The position numbers and the translations under genes were made by a program. Below, piece after piece: positions 24,012 to 30,912 of a DNA stretch of 34,190 nucleotides. Numbering within the stretch: position 1 is the stretch's first letter; every line of letters begins with the position of its first letter. Origin of the DNA: Chloroflexota bacterium (GTDB taxonomy: Bacteria > Chloroflexota > Limnocylindria > P2-11E); contig SHYN01000006.1 of the NCBI GenBank assembly GCA_009692785.1, positions 1-34,190 on the forward strand, given 5' to 3'. The notes under the pieces were generated by a model. The model saw only the letters and a list, made by a program, of their open reading frames with translations. It made no database searches and was not told where the DNA came from.

Positions 24012-24875
24012 GTGTGGCTCCGAGCCGCACGCCTCCCCACGCTCACGGCGGCGATCACGCCGGTGCTTGTCGGCTCGGCTGTGCCCGCGGCCTCTGGCCG
24101 GTTCGATGCAGTGGTGTTCGCCGCGGCGCTTGGAGGGGCGCTGCTCATCCAGGTCGGAGCCAATTACGCGAATGACCTCTTCGACTTCCAGAAGGGCGCC
24201 GACGCCGCCGATCGGCTCGGGCCAACACGCGTGACCGCAACGGGTGCCGTCACCCAGCGGCAGATCGCGATCGCCACCGCCGTCGTCTTCACGCTCGCAG
24301 CCCTGTGTGGTGGACTTCTTCTCGTCAAGGGCGGCGTCATCGTGCTCGTGGTGGGACTGGCCTCGATCGTGGCGGCACTCACGTACGTCGGTGGGCCGTG
24401 GCCCTACGGCTACCACGGGCTTGGTGATCTCGCGTGCTTCGTCTTCTTTGGGGTCGTGCCGGTGGCGACGCTGGACCTTCTCCACGGCGGAGCCCTCACG
24501 CCCGCCTCGATCGGCGCGGCGCTCCCTGTCGGATGCCTCATCTCGGCGATCCTCGTCGTGAACAACCTCCGTGATCTTGAGCAGGATCGGAGGTCGGGAA
24601 AGCGCACGCTGGCTGTCATCCTCGGCGACGGCCCGACGCGTCTGGAGTGGGCCCTTCTCGTTGGCCTTGCCTATGCCATGCCGGCGGCCGGCGTGCTCGC
24701 GGGTCTATGGGGGGCGGGCGCACTCGTGGCCTGGCTCAGCGCGCCGCTCGCGATCCGACTGGCGATGCTCCTTCGCCGAGAGCGTGGACGGTCGCTGAAT
24801 GCTGTGCTGCGCGACACAGCGCGCCTCAACCTTCTCTTCAACGCGCTCTTCGCGTTGGGGCTCATCCTCCGCTAA
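24012..24875 (+). CDS. menA: 1,4-dihydroxy-2-naphthoate polyprenyltransferase
   Basis: A 287-residue UbiA-family membrane prenyltransferase that attaches the isoprenoid tail to DHNA. It has the first Asp-rich motif NYANDLFDFQKGAD, the second NNLRDLEQDRRSGKRTLAV, and about eight to nine hydrophobic helices. GTG start 20 nt after menE. It ends 3 nt before the stop of the convergent TetR gene. menG and a dedicated DHNA-CoA thioesterase are not visible in the window. Confidence 0.93.
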   Translation: MWLRAARLPTLTAAITPVLVGSAVPAASGRFDAVVFAAALGGALLIQVGANYANDLFDFQKGADAADRLGPTRVTATGAVTQRQIAIATAVVFTLAALCGGLLLVKGGVIVLVVGLASIVAALTYVGGPWPYGYHGLGDLACFVFFGVVPVATLDLLHGGALTPASIGAALPVGCLISAILVVNNLRDLEQDRRSGKRTLAVILGDGPTRLEWALLVGLAYAMPAAGVLAGLWGAGALVAWLSAPLAIRLAMLLRRERGRSLNAVLRDTARLNLLFNALFALGLILR

Positions 24876-24878
24876 CGC

Positions 24879-25436
24879 TCAATCGGCTGGCGCCCGGTCG
24901 AGGAGATCCACCAGGAGCTCGTACGCGGCGGCAACGTCGGCATCCGGTACACCCGCGAGCCGCTCGGCGGCGAGGCCCAGCATGAGCGCATCGACGACCA
25001 GCGCGATGGTCTGAGCGTTGTCGCGGCCCTTCGTGCCCGCGACAACGGTCGCGACCAGCTCTCTGCGCTGTGCGAACGAGCTCGCGAGCGCGCCCCTCCC
25101 ACTGCGCGAGTCGGCCGCGAGGACCTCGAAAAAGAGCCGCCACTGGCGTCGGTCGCCCAGCGTCTTGTCGCGCGCGGCCGCGATCCCCGCCAGCGCGCGC
25201 CCACGCGGCTCCGTCGCCACTGACAGCTCGTCCCGTAATCGGCCGAGCTGCTCGTCGAGCATCGCCCGAACGACCGCGACGAGGAGGGCCTCCTTCGTGA
25301 GGTAGTAGTAATGGAGGAGGGCTTGTGCGACGCCCGCCTCCTTCGCGATGTCTCGCATCGACGTGGCCGAGTAGCCGCGGCGGCCGACCGCGCGACGGGC
25401 GGCCGCCAGGATCGCAACGCGGCGCTCCTCTGGCAT
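24879..25436 (-). CDS. TetR-family transcriptional regulator
   Basis: A 185-residue (from ATG 25436) TetR-type repressor. The N-terminal helix-turn-helix is seen in ILAAARRAVGRRGYSATSM and RDIAKEAGVAQALLHYYY followed by LTKEALL; the C-terminal helical domain would bind a ligand. In-frame starts at 25475 and 25526 exist, but 25436 places the HTH at the family position and leaves about 95 bp between it and divergent fabF. It probably controls fabF-accB and itself, in answer to a lipid-related signal (inference from position only). Confidence 0.88.
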   Translation of the reverse strand: MPEERRVAILAAARRAVGRRGYSATSMRDIAKEAGVAQALLHYYYLTKEALLVAVVRAMLDEQLGRLRDELSVATEPRGRALAGIAAARDKTLGDRRQWRLFFEVLAADSRSGRGALASSFAQRRELVATVVAGTKGRDNAQTIALVVDALMLGLAAERLAGVPDADVAAAYELLVDLLDRAPAD

Positions 25437-25477
25437 CGTGCCATTGTGGCTCACGGTCCCGTCCTCGCGCGCCATCA

Positions 25478-25499
25478 GCCGAGGATCGGCTGTCTCGGC
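25478..25499. promoter_or_regulatory. Candidate TetR operator upstream of fabF
   Basis: GCCGAG (25478-25483) and CTCGGC (25494-25499) form an inverted repeat with a 10-nt centre, in the divergent region between the TetR gene and fabF. A TAAACT (25518-25523) lies just before the fabF ATG at 25532 and could be a -10, which would make the fabF mRNA almost leaderless. No good -35 is visible. Placement fits repression of fabF, but short inverted repeats are common in GC-rich DNA. Confidence 0.35.
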
Positions 25500-25531
25500 G
25501 ATGAGCCCGTGAACGCCTAAACTCACCTTGC

Positions 25532-26776
25532 ATGGAGAATGAACCGCGGCGACGAGTGGTCGTCACCGGCCTCGGGATGGTCACGCCGCTCGGGTCCTCC
25601 GTGGCGAAGACCTGGGAGGGTCTCACTGCGGGACGCAGTGGGATCGGACCCATCTCCCGCTTCGATCCAAAGGATCTCGAGACACGCATCGCCGGCGAGG
25701 TCCTCGATTTCGATCCGCTTGACTACCTCGATCGCAAGGAAGTGAAGCGGGCGGACCGGTTCGCACAGTTCGCCGTCGCCACCGCCGCCCAGGCGCTGGC
25801 GGACGCGAAGCTCGCGATCACGGCGGACCTCGCGCCACGGGTCGGCGTCATCGTGGGCTCGGGGATCGGCGGGATCGAGACGCTCGTCGAGAATATCCAC
25901 GCCCACGCCCGCGACCCGCGGCGGGTCTCGCCGTTCATGATCCCGATGATGATCATGGACATGGCGGCCGGCGAGATCGCGATGAAGTTCGGGCCAAAGG
26001 GGCCGAATTTCTCGACCGTGTCGGCCTGCGCGTCGAGTGGGCACGCGATCGGCAACGCCGCCGATATCATCCGTCGCGGTCAGGCCGACGTCATGATCGC
26101 CGGCGGCTCCGAGGCCGGCCTCATTCCCATCGCGATCGGGGCGTTCGCCGCAATGCATGCGCTCTCCCGACGCAACGACGAGCCGCAGAAGGCCTCGCGG
26201 CCCTTTGACCGGGATCGCGACGGCTTCGTCTTCAGCGAGGGCGGCGCGTGCCTCATCCTCGAGGAGGAGTCCTTCGCCCGGGCTCGCGGCGCGCGGATCC
26301 TCGGCGTCATCGCGGGGTACGGGCTCACTGCCGACGCGCATCACGTCACCGCGCCGCCGCCCCGCGCCGACGGCGCGGTCCGTGCGATGCGGCAGGCGCT
26401 CGCGGACGCGGGGGTGGCGCCCGACGCGATCGATTACGTGAACGCGCACGGCACATCCACGCCGGCCAACGACAGCGCCGAGACGACCGCGCTGCACACC
26501 GTGTTCGGCGAGCGCGTCACGCGCGTGCCGATCTCGTCCACAAAGTCGATGACTGGTCACATGCTCGGCGCCGCGGGAGCCGTCGAGGCGGCGATCTGCC
26601 TCCTTGCGATGCGCGACGGTGTTCTTCCGCCAACGATCAATCTGGACGCCCCTGATCCGACCTGCGACCTCGACTACATCCCGCACGTCGCGCGCAAGGG
26701 CACTGTCAACATCGCCCTCTCGAACTCGATGGGCTTTGGCGGCCACAACGTCGCGCTCGTGTTGAGCCGCGCCTAG
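25532..26776 (+). CDS. fabF: 3-oxoacyl-ACP synthase II
   Basis: A 414-residue condensing enzyme (KAS II) that elongates acyl-ACP with malonyl-ACP. It starts VVVTGLGMVTPLGSS and has the Cys-His-His catalytic set: Cys in STVSACASSGHAIG, His in YVNAHGTSTPAND, His in KSMTGHMLGAAGA. C-terminal NIALSNSMGFGGHNVALV is typical. No clear Shine-Dalgarno precedes the ATG. It overlaps accB by 1 nt. It lies 20 kb from the other fab genes. Confidence 0.96.
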   Translation: MENEPRRRVVVTGLGMVTPLGSSVAKTWEGLTAGRSGIGPISRFDPKDLETRIAGEVLDFDPLDYLDRKEVKRADRFAQFAVATAAQALADAKLAITADLAPRVGVIVGSGIGGIETLVENIHAHARDPRRVSPFMIPMMIMDMAAGEIAMKFGPKGPNFSTVSACASSGHAIGNAADIIRRGQADVMIAGGSEAGLIPIAIGAFAAMHALSRRNDEPQKASRPFDRDRDGFVFSEGGACLILEEESFARARGARILGVIAGYGLTADAHHVTAPPPRADGAVRAMRQALADAGVAPDAIDYVNAHGTSTPANDSAETTALHTVFGERVTRVPISSTKSMTGHMLGAAGAVEAAICLLAMRDGVLPPTINLDAPDPTCDLDYIPHVARKGTVNIALSNSMGFGGHNVALVLSRA

Positions 26777-27240
26777 TGGATCCCCGCAAGGTCCGCCCCG
26801 AGATGAACGCCCTCGTGACCGAGCTCCTCGAGCGTCTCGCCACGAGCGGCGTGAGCGCGCTCGAGGTCCGGCGAAACGGGCTGCGCGTGAAGGTGAGCAA
26901 GGACCCGCTGTTCGCTGCCCCGCCCGCGTCGACCCGGCCGTCCCGACCGATCGACGCTCCGCCGCAGGTCGCCGCACCGGAGGTGTCGGTGCCTCACGCC
27001 GGCGTCCAGATCACCGCGCCGCTGACCGGTGTCTTCTACCGGTCGCCGTCGCCTCAGGCCGGCCCATTCGTACAGGTGGGAAGCGTGGTGGGCAATGGCG
27101 ACGTCGTCGCGCTCATCGAGGCGATGAAGCTCTTCAATGAGATCCGCGCCGACAAGAGAGGCGTCGTGCGCAGCGTCCTCGTCGAGAGCGGCCAGCTCGT
27201 GAAGAAGCACCAGCCCCTCTTCGAGCTCGATCCGGTTTGA
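26776..27240 (+). CDS. accB: Biotin carboxyl carrier protein (canonical)
   Basis: A 154-residue BCCP: N-terminal helix (MNALVTELLERLATSGVSAL), a Pro/Ala linker (about 55-75) and a biotinyl domain with IEAMKLFNEI, the biotin-accepting lysine being K118. It carries carboxybiotin between AccC and AccAD. This is the only biotinylatable BCCP in the window; the BCCP-like gene inside the acc run lacks the lysine. GTG start overlaps the fabF stop by 1 nt. BirA at the window start is its expected modifier. Confidence 0.95.
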   Translation: MDPRKVRPEMNALVTELLERLATSGVSALEVRRNGLRVKVSKDPLFAAPPASTRPSRPIDAPPQVAAPEVSVPHAGVQITAPLTGVFYRSPSPQAGPFVQVGSVVGNGDVVALIEAMKLFNEIRADKRGVVRSVLVESGQLVKKHQPLFELDPV

Positions 27241-27407
27241 GCCCGCGCTGCGTCGTGTGCAAGACGCCGCTCGCCGGCAACCCGATCCGACTCCGTTACG
27301 AGGGCAGGTACTACGTGTTTGACCGGCTCGGCTGCAAGATGACCTTCGCCGAGAATCCAGACCGCTGGCTCGATGCCGCCGGTGAGGTGCTTCCGGAGCC
27401 GCGGTGA
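27237..27407 (+). CDS. Small YHS/TRASH-like metal-binding protein, 56 residues
   Basis: A short gene: TTG at 27237 in a TTGA overlap with the accB stop, ending at TGA 27405-27407. It has a CxxC (C5, C8: RCVVCKTPL) and then EGRYYVFDRLGCKMTFAENP with C33, which follows the YHS/TRASH pattern of an aromatic strand, a cysteine and F-x-x-NP-x-x-W/Y. Such domains bind metals. The tight coupling to accB and codon use like its neighbours support a real gene. Function unknown; a zinc or copper site is a guess. Confidence 0.7.
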   Translation: MSPRCVVCKTPLAGNPIRLRYEGRYYVFDRLGCKMTFAENPDRWLDAAGEVLPEPR

Positions 27408-27410
27408 CGT

Positions 27411-28709
27411 CTAGCCGAACCTCCCGATGATCGTGATCGCGACGAGCCCGAGCGAGAGCGCCGAGGCGATCGCGGCGATGCCCCATCCGATGCCGGTCGC
27501 GATCCGCCCGTTCGCCAGCGCGCCCATGATCGTGCGATCGCCTGCGAGCCGCAGGATGAAGACCAGCACCACCGGCAGCAGGAGACCGTTCACGATCTGC
27601 GATGCGACGATGAGCGGGATGAGCGGCACGCCGGGGATGAGGACGACGAGCCCACCCACCACGAGCAGCAGCGTGAAGAGCCCCATGAAGACCGGCGCGT
27701 CGCGAAAGTCCTTGGAGATACCCGACTCCCAGCCGAACGCCTCGCAGATCGCGTACGACGTGGAGAGCGGCATCACGGTGGCCGCGAGCATCGAGGCGCC
27801 AAAGAGCCCCGCCCCGAAGAGGAGCTGCGCCTGCGGTCCGACGAGCGGTCGAAGCGCCCCAGCGGCATCCGCAGCGGTCTCCACGATGACGCCGGCGGGA
27901 AAGAGGACCGACGCCGCGACGACGATCATGAAGAGCCCGTTCACCCCGGTCAGGAGCGAACCCACGAGCACGTCGAGGCGCGCATAGCGGTACTGCGCGA
28001 GGTCGATCCCCTTGTCGACGATCGAGGCCTGAATGTAGAACTGCATGTAGGGCGTGATCGTGGTCCCAACGAGTGCGAGCGCCGCGATGAGCGCGCTCTG
28101 CTCTGCGGGAAGGCGCAGGGTCGTGAGTCCTCCCGCGACGGCCCCCCAGTCCGGCGCGACGATGATCGCGCTGAGCGGATAGGCCACGAACGCGAGGACG
28201 AGGACAAAGAGCGCGCGCTCGACGACGCGGTACGAGAAGAACACGACGAGCGCCCAGATCGCGAGCCCGGCGGCGGGCACCGAGACCAGGCGCGGCACGC
28301 CGAGGAGCTCGAGGCTCGCCGCCACCCCCGCGTACTCAGCCGCGACGTTCGAGAGGTTCGCGACGAGGAGCGCGGTCATCGCCACGCTCGTCCAGCGAAC
28401 GCCGAATCGCTCGCGGATGAGGTCCGAGAGCCCCTTTCCGGTGACCGCGCCCATCCGCGCGCACATCTCCTGCACGACCACGAGTCCGACCGTCGAGATG
28501 AGGAGCAGCCAGAGCAGAGAGAAGCCAAAGTGCGCCCCGACCTGCGTGTAGGTCGTGACGCCTCCGGCGTCGTTCCCGGCGAAGCCGGTGATGATCCCAG
28601 GACCCATGACCGCCAGGAACCCGGCGATCGCCGCGCGACGCGGGGTGGCCCCGCGCCGCACCCGTCCAAGGCTCCGCCGCACCGCGCGACGGGAGAGGGG
28701 CGCTCTCAC
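27411..28709 (-). CDS. Nramp-family transporter with non-canonical metal site
   Basis: A 432-residue membrane protein of the SLC11/Nramp family with about eleven helices. In helix 1 the usual DPGN is DAGG (D47-G50, in GFAGNDAGGVTTY). In helix 6 the usual MPHN is TPYM (219-222, in GTTITPYMQFYIQAS), so the metal-binding Met is gone. Transition-metal Nramps need that Met; these changes resemble the Nramp-related Mg2+ transporters. The gene upstream in the operon encodes an MgtE-N/CBS protein, which supports Mg2+. GTG start, 7 nt after that gene. Substrate is inferred. Confidence 0.88.
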   Translation of the reverse strand: MRAPLSRRAVRRSLGRVRRGATPRRAAIAGFLAVMGPGIITGFAGNDAGGVTTYTQVGAHFGFSLLWLLLISTVGLVVVQEMCARMGAVTGKGLSDLIRERFGVRWTSVAMTALLVANLSNVAAEYAGVAASLELLGVPRLVSVPAAGLAIWALVVFFSYRVVERALFVLVLAFVAYPLSAIIVAPDWGAVAGGLTTLRLPAEQSALIAALALVGTTITPYMQFYIQASIVDKGIDLAQYRYARLDVLVGSLLTGVNGLFMIVVAASVLFPAGVIVETAADAAGALRPLVGPQAQLLFGAGLFGASMLAATVMPLSTSYAICEAFGWESGISKDFRDAPVFMGLFTLLLVVGGLVVLIPGVPLIPLIVASQIVNGLLLPVVLVFILRLAGDRTIMGALANGRIATGIGWGIAAIASALSLGLVAITIIGRFG

Positions 28710-28716
28710 ACTCGGG

Positions 28717-29970
28717 TCACCGCGCGATGGAACGGAGCGACTTCTTCTTCCAGCCGCGCGGCAGGATCAACTCGACGACGTCGTCGACCGTGACCGTGCC
28801 GAGCAGCGTGCGGCGCGCATCCACCACCGGCACGGCAAGGAGGTCGTACTTCGCGATGAGCGAAGCCACCTCCTCCTTGTCGGTGTGCGCCTCCACCTTG
28901 AGGACCTGTGCGCTCATGATCTTGGTCAGCGGAGTCGTCGGGTCCGCGACGACGAGATCGCGGAGCGACACAACACCGTCGAGGCGACCTTCGGCGTCCA
29001 CCACGTAGAGGTAGTAGGCCAGCTCCGGGTCGGGCTTCAGCACGCGCAGGCGGTCGATCGCCGCCGCGGCATCGATCTCGCGCGGCAGCGCGACGAAATC
29101 GGTGGTCATCATGCCGCCCGCCGAATCCTCGGGGTACGCCATGAGCTCCTCGACGTCGCTGCCCTCCTCTTCCTGCATGAGTTCGATGAGCTCCTCGCGC
29201 CGGTGCTCGGGCAGATCCTGCAGGAGGTCCGCGGCCTCGTCGGGTGCCATCTCATCCAGGATGTCGGCGGCGCGCTCCTCGTCGAGATCAGCCACGATCG
29301 CGGCCTGCATCTCCGGCTCGATCTCGGACAGAGCCTCGGCCGCCGTCTCGACGTCGAGTTGCTCGAAGACCGCGCGACGTTCGTCGGCGCTCATTTCTTC
29401 GACGAGGTCCGCGAGGTCAGCTGGATGGAGGAGCGCGAGCTGTGCGCTCGGCACGGTGAGCCGCACGCTCGGCTGAGCCGCCTCGAGCGGCTCCACGAGA
29501 TGCCACGGGATGATCCCGCGGGGGAGCTTTCGGCCCACGATGCCGACCAGTCGTTCAGCGGCGCCCTCCGCCCCGATCCGTCGGAGCAGCCCGCGCAGGC
29601 CGACGTCGGCGCCGACAAGTCGCAGCTGGCCCGAGGTCTCCTCGAGTTGGAGGTCGTTGACGCGCACGACCTTTGCTCCATGCGTATCGACGATCTGCTT
29701 GTCGAGAAGGTCGCGGCCAAGGCAGAGCGCGTCCGGCGGCAGGGTGGTCGGCGCGATGGTCGCCGGGTTGGTGCGCAGCCGGAAGTGGGTCACCTCGGCG
29801 ATGAGGGCGGACCAGGGAATGACGCGCTCGCCATCCTCCGCGGCGAGGACCGCCCACTGGACGGCGGGAAACTGCTCCTTGGGCATGACGGCAACGTCCG
29901 CGAGCCGGCCGGCGACCTTGCCGCTCGGCTCGAGCACGCTCCGATGCTGGATTTCAGAGAGGTACGGCAC
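28717..29970 (-). CDS. PRC-barrel/MgtE-N/CBS sensor-like protein without membrane domain
   Basis: A 417-residue soluble protein. It has two PRC-barrel-like segments (about 10-60, SGKVAGRLADVAV; about 88-150, DLLDKQIVDTHGAKVVRVND), an MgtE N-terminal superhelical domain (about 175-285, rich in Asp/Glu: LADLVEEMSADERR, AADILDEMAPDEAADLL) and two CBS domains (about 295-410). The membrane channel part of MgtE is absent. In MgtE these cytoplasmic domains sense Mg2+ and close the channel. It is encoded just ahead of the Nramp-like gene and probably gates it. GTG start at 29970. Confidence 0.88.
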   Translation of the reverse strand: MPYLSEIQHRSVLEPSGKVAGRLADVAVMPKEQFPAVQWAVLAAEDGERVIPWSALIAEVTHFRLRTNPATIAPTTLPPDALCLGRDLLDKQIVDTHGAKVVRVNDLQLEETSGQLRLVGADVGLRGLLRRIGAEGAAERLVGIVGRKLPRGIIPWHLVEPLEAAQPSVRLTVPSAQLALLHPADLADLVEEMSADERRAVFEQLDVETAAEALSEIEPEMQAAIVADLDEERAADILDEMAPDEAADLLQDLPEHRREELIELMQEEEGSDVEELMAYPEDSAGGMMTTDFVALPREIDAAAAIDRLRVLKPDPELAYYLYVVDAEGRLDGVVSLRDLVVADPTTPLTKIMSAQVLKVEAHTDKEEVASLIAKYDLLAVPVVDARRTLLGTVTVDDVVELILPRGWKKKSLRSIAR

Positions 29971-30063
29971 TGCCCGCGAGCGTACTCCGAACCTCCGTTA
30001 GACTTCATTTCAGACCATCGGCACGAGCCCGATGTCCGCATTCCCCGCGTTGGAGGCAAAACC
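29971..30063. promoter_or_regulatory. Divergent intergenic region (MgtE-N gene / TPR gene)
   Basis: Ninety-three bp separate the divergent starts. A possible -10 for the plus gene is TAGACT (29999-30004) without a good -35. GGAGG at 30052-30056 lies 7 nt before the TTG at 30064 and fixes that start. I see no strong palindrome or riboswitch-like fold. Confidence 0.35.
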
Positions 30064-30912
30064 TTGGCAGCACCTGCTCCCGCCGGAGTCCGCGCTCGGA
30101 TCCTCTCCAATCACGCCGTCCATGCGGCGCTCGACGCCGATTGGGCCAAGGCCATCGACCTGAATCAAAAGGTGCTGGCGCTCGCGCCGGACGACCTCGA
30201 CGCGCGCAACCGGCACGGCCGCGCGCTGCTCGAAACGGGCAAGCTCGACGAGGCGAAGGCGGCCTTTGCCGAGGTCCTCAAGCAGGAGCCGAACAACTCC
30301 ATCGCGATCCGGAACGCCGCCCGCGTGGCCAAGCTTCAGGAGCACAAGCTCAAGCCGAACATGACCAAGTCCAAGACCCAGCCGCGCCTCTTCATCGAGG
30401 ACATGGGCAAGACCGGCATTCTGCAGCTCATCAACCCCGCGCCCTCGCACATCGTCGCGCGGTATAGTCCCGGCGCCGAAGCAGAGCTCCGCGAACGCGT
30501 CGGCCTCCTTGCCGTCCATGCCCGCGACGGCGAGCTCCTTGGGTTCCTCAATCCCAAGGTCGGCCGGCGCCTCATCGACCTCCTTCGCACCGGAAACCAG
30601 TACGTCGTGGCGATCGTCTCGAACGATCAGGTGAACCCGCGGATCGCGATCCGCGAGACGTACCAGAGTGCCGAGAACGCCAACCGCGTTTCGTTCCCGG
30701 GGCATCACCGCACGTCCGACACCAAGGAGCGCGCCTACATCAAGGGCACGTTCTTCCGGGCCGGTCGTGGTGACGAGGACGACGACGCGGAGCCGACTGA
30801 CGCGATCGATGAGACCGCCGGCGACGACGCGGAGCTGAGCGAGGGCAAGCCGCGCGTGGCGCGAGGGGCCCGTGCCAAAGACGACGGTGAGGACGACGAA
30901 GCCGAGGAGTGA
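30064..30912 (+). CDS. TPR protein with an unrecognised C-terminal domain
   Basis: A 282-residue protein starting with TTG at 30064, backed by GGAGG. Residues about 12-95 hold tetratricopeptide repeats (AIDLNQKVLALAPDDLDARN, EAKAAFAEVLKQEPNNSIAI). A second domain (about 105-215) contains FIEDMGKTGILQLINPAP, VGLLAVHARDGELLGFLNP and GNQYVVAIVSNDQVNPRIAI; I cannot name it. The tail (about 240-282) is highly acidic and probably disordered. The reading frame is open far upstream, but that part is antisense to the MgtE-N gene and is not coding. It overlaps the next gene by 41 nt. Confidence 0.85.
   Translation: MAAPAPAGVRARILSNHAVHAALDADWAKAIDLNQKVLALAPDDLDARNRHGRALLETGKLDEAKAAFAEVLKQEPNNSIAIRNAARVAKLQEHKLKPNMTKSKTQPRLFIEDMGKTGILQLINPAPSHIVARYSPGAEAELRERVGLLAVHARDGELLGFLNPKVGRRLIDLLRTGNQYVVAIVSNDQVNPRIAIRETYQSAENANRVSFPGHHRTSDTKERAYIKGTFFRAGRGDEDDDAEPTDAIDETAGDDAELSEGKPRVARGARAKDDGEDDEAEE

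Noticed and set aside
27411-28709. Calling the transporter MntH (Mn2+/H+)
   Set aside because: The helix-6 metal-binding Met and helix-1 Asn of MntH are missing.
28555-30063. Long N-terminal extension of the TPR gene frame
   Set aside because: It is antisense to the Nramp and MgtE-N genes, and GGAGG fixes the start at TTG 30064.
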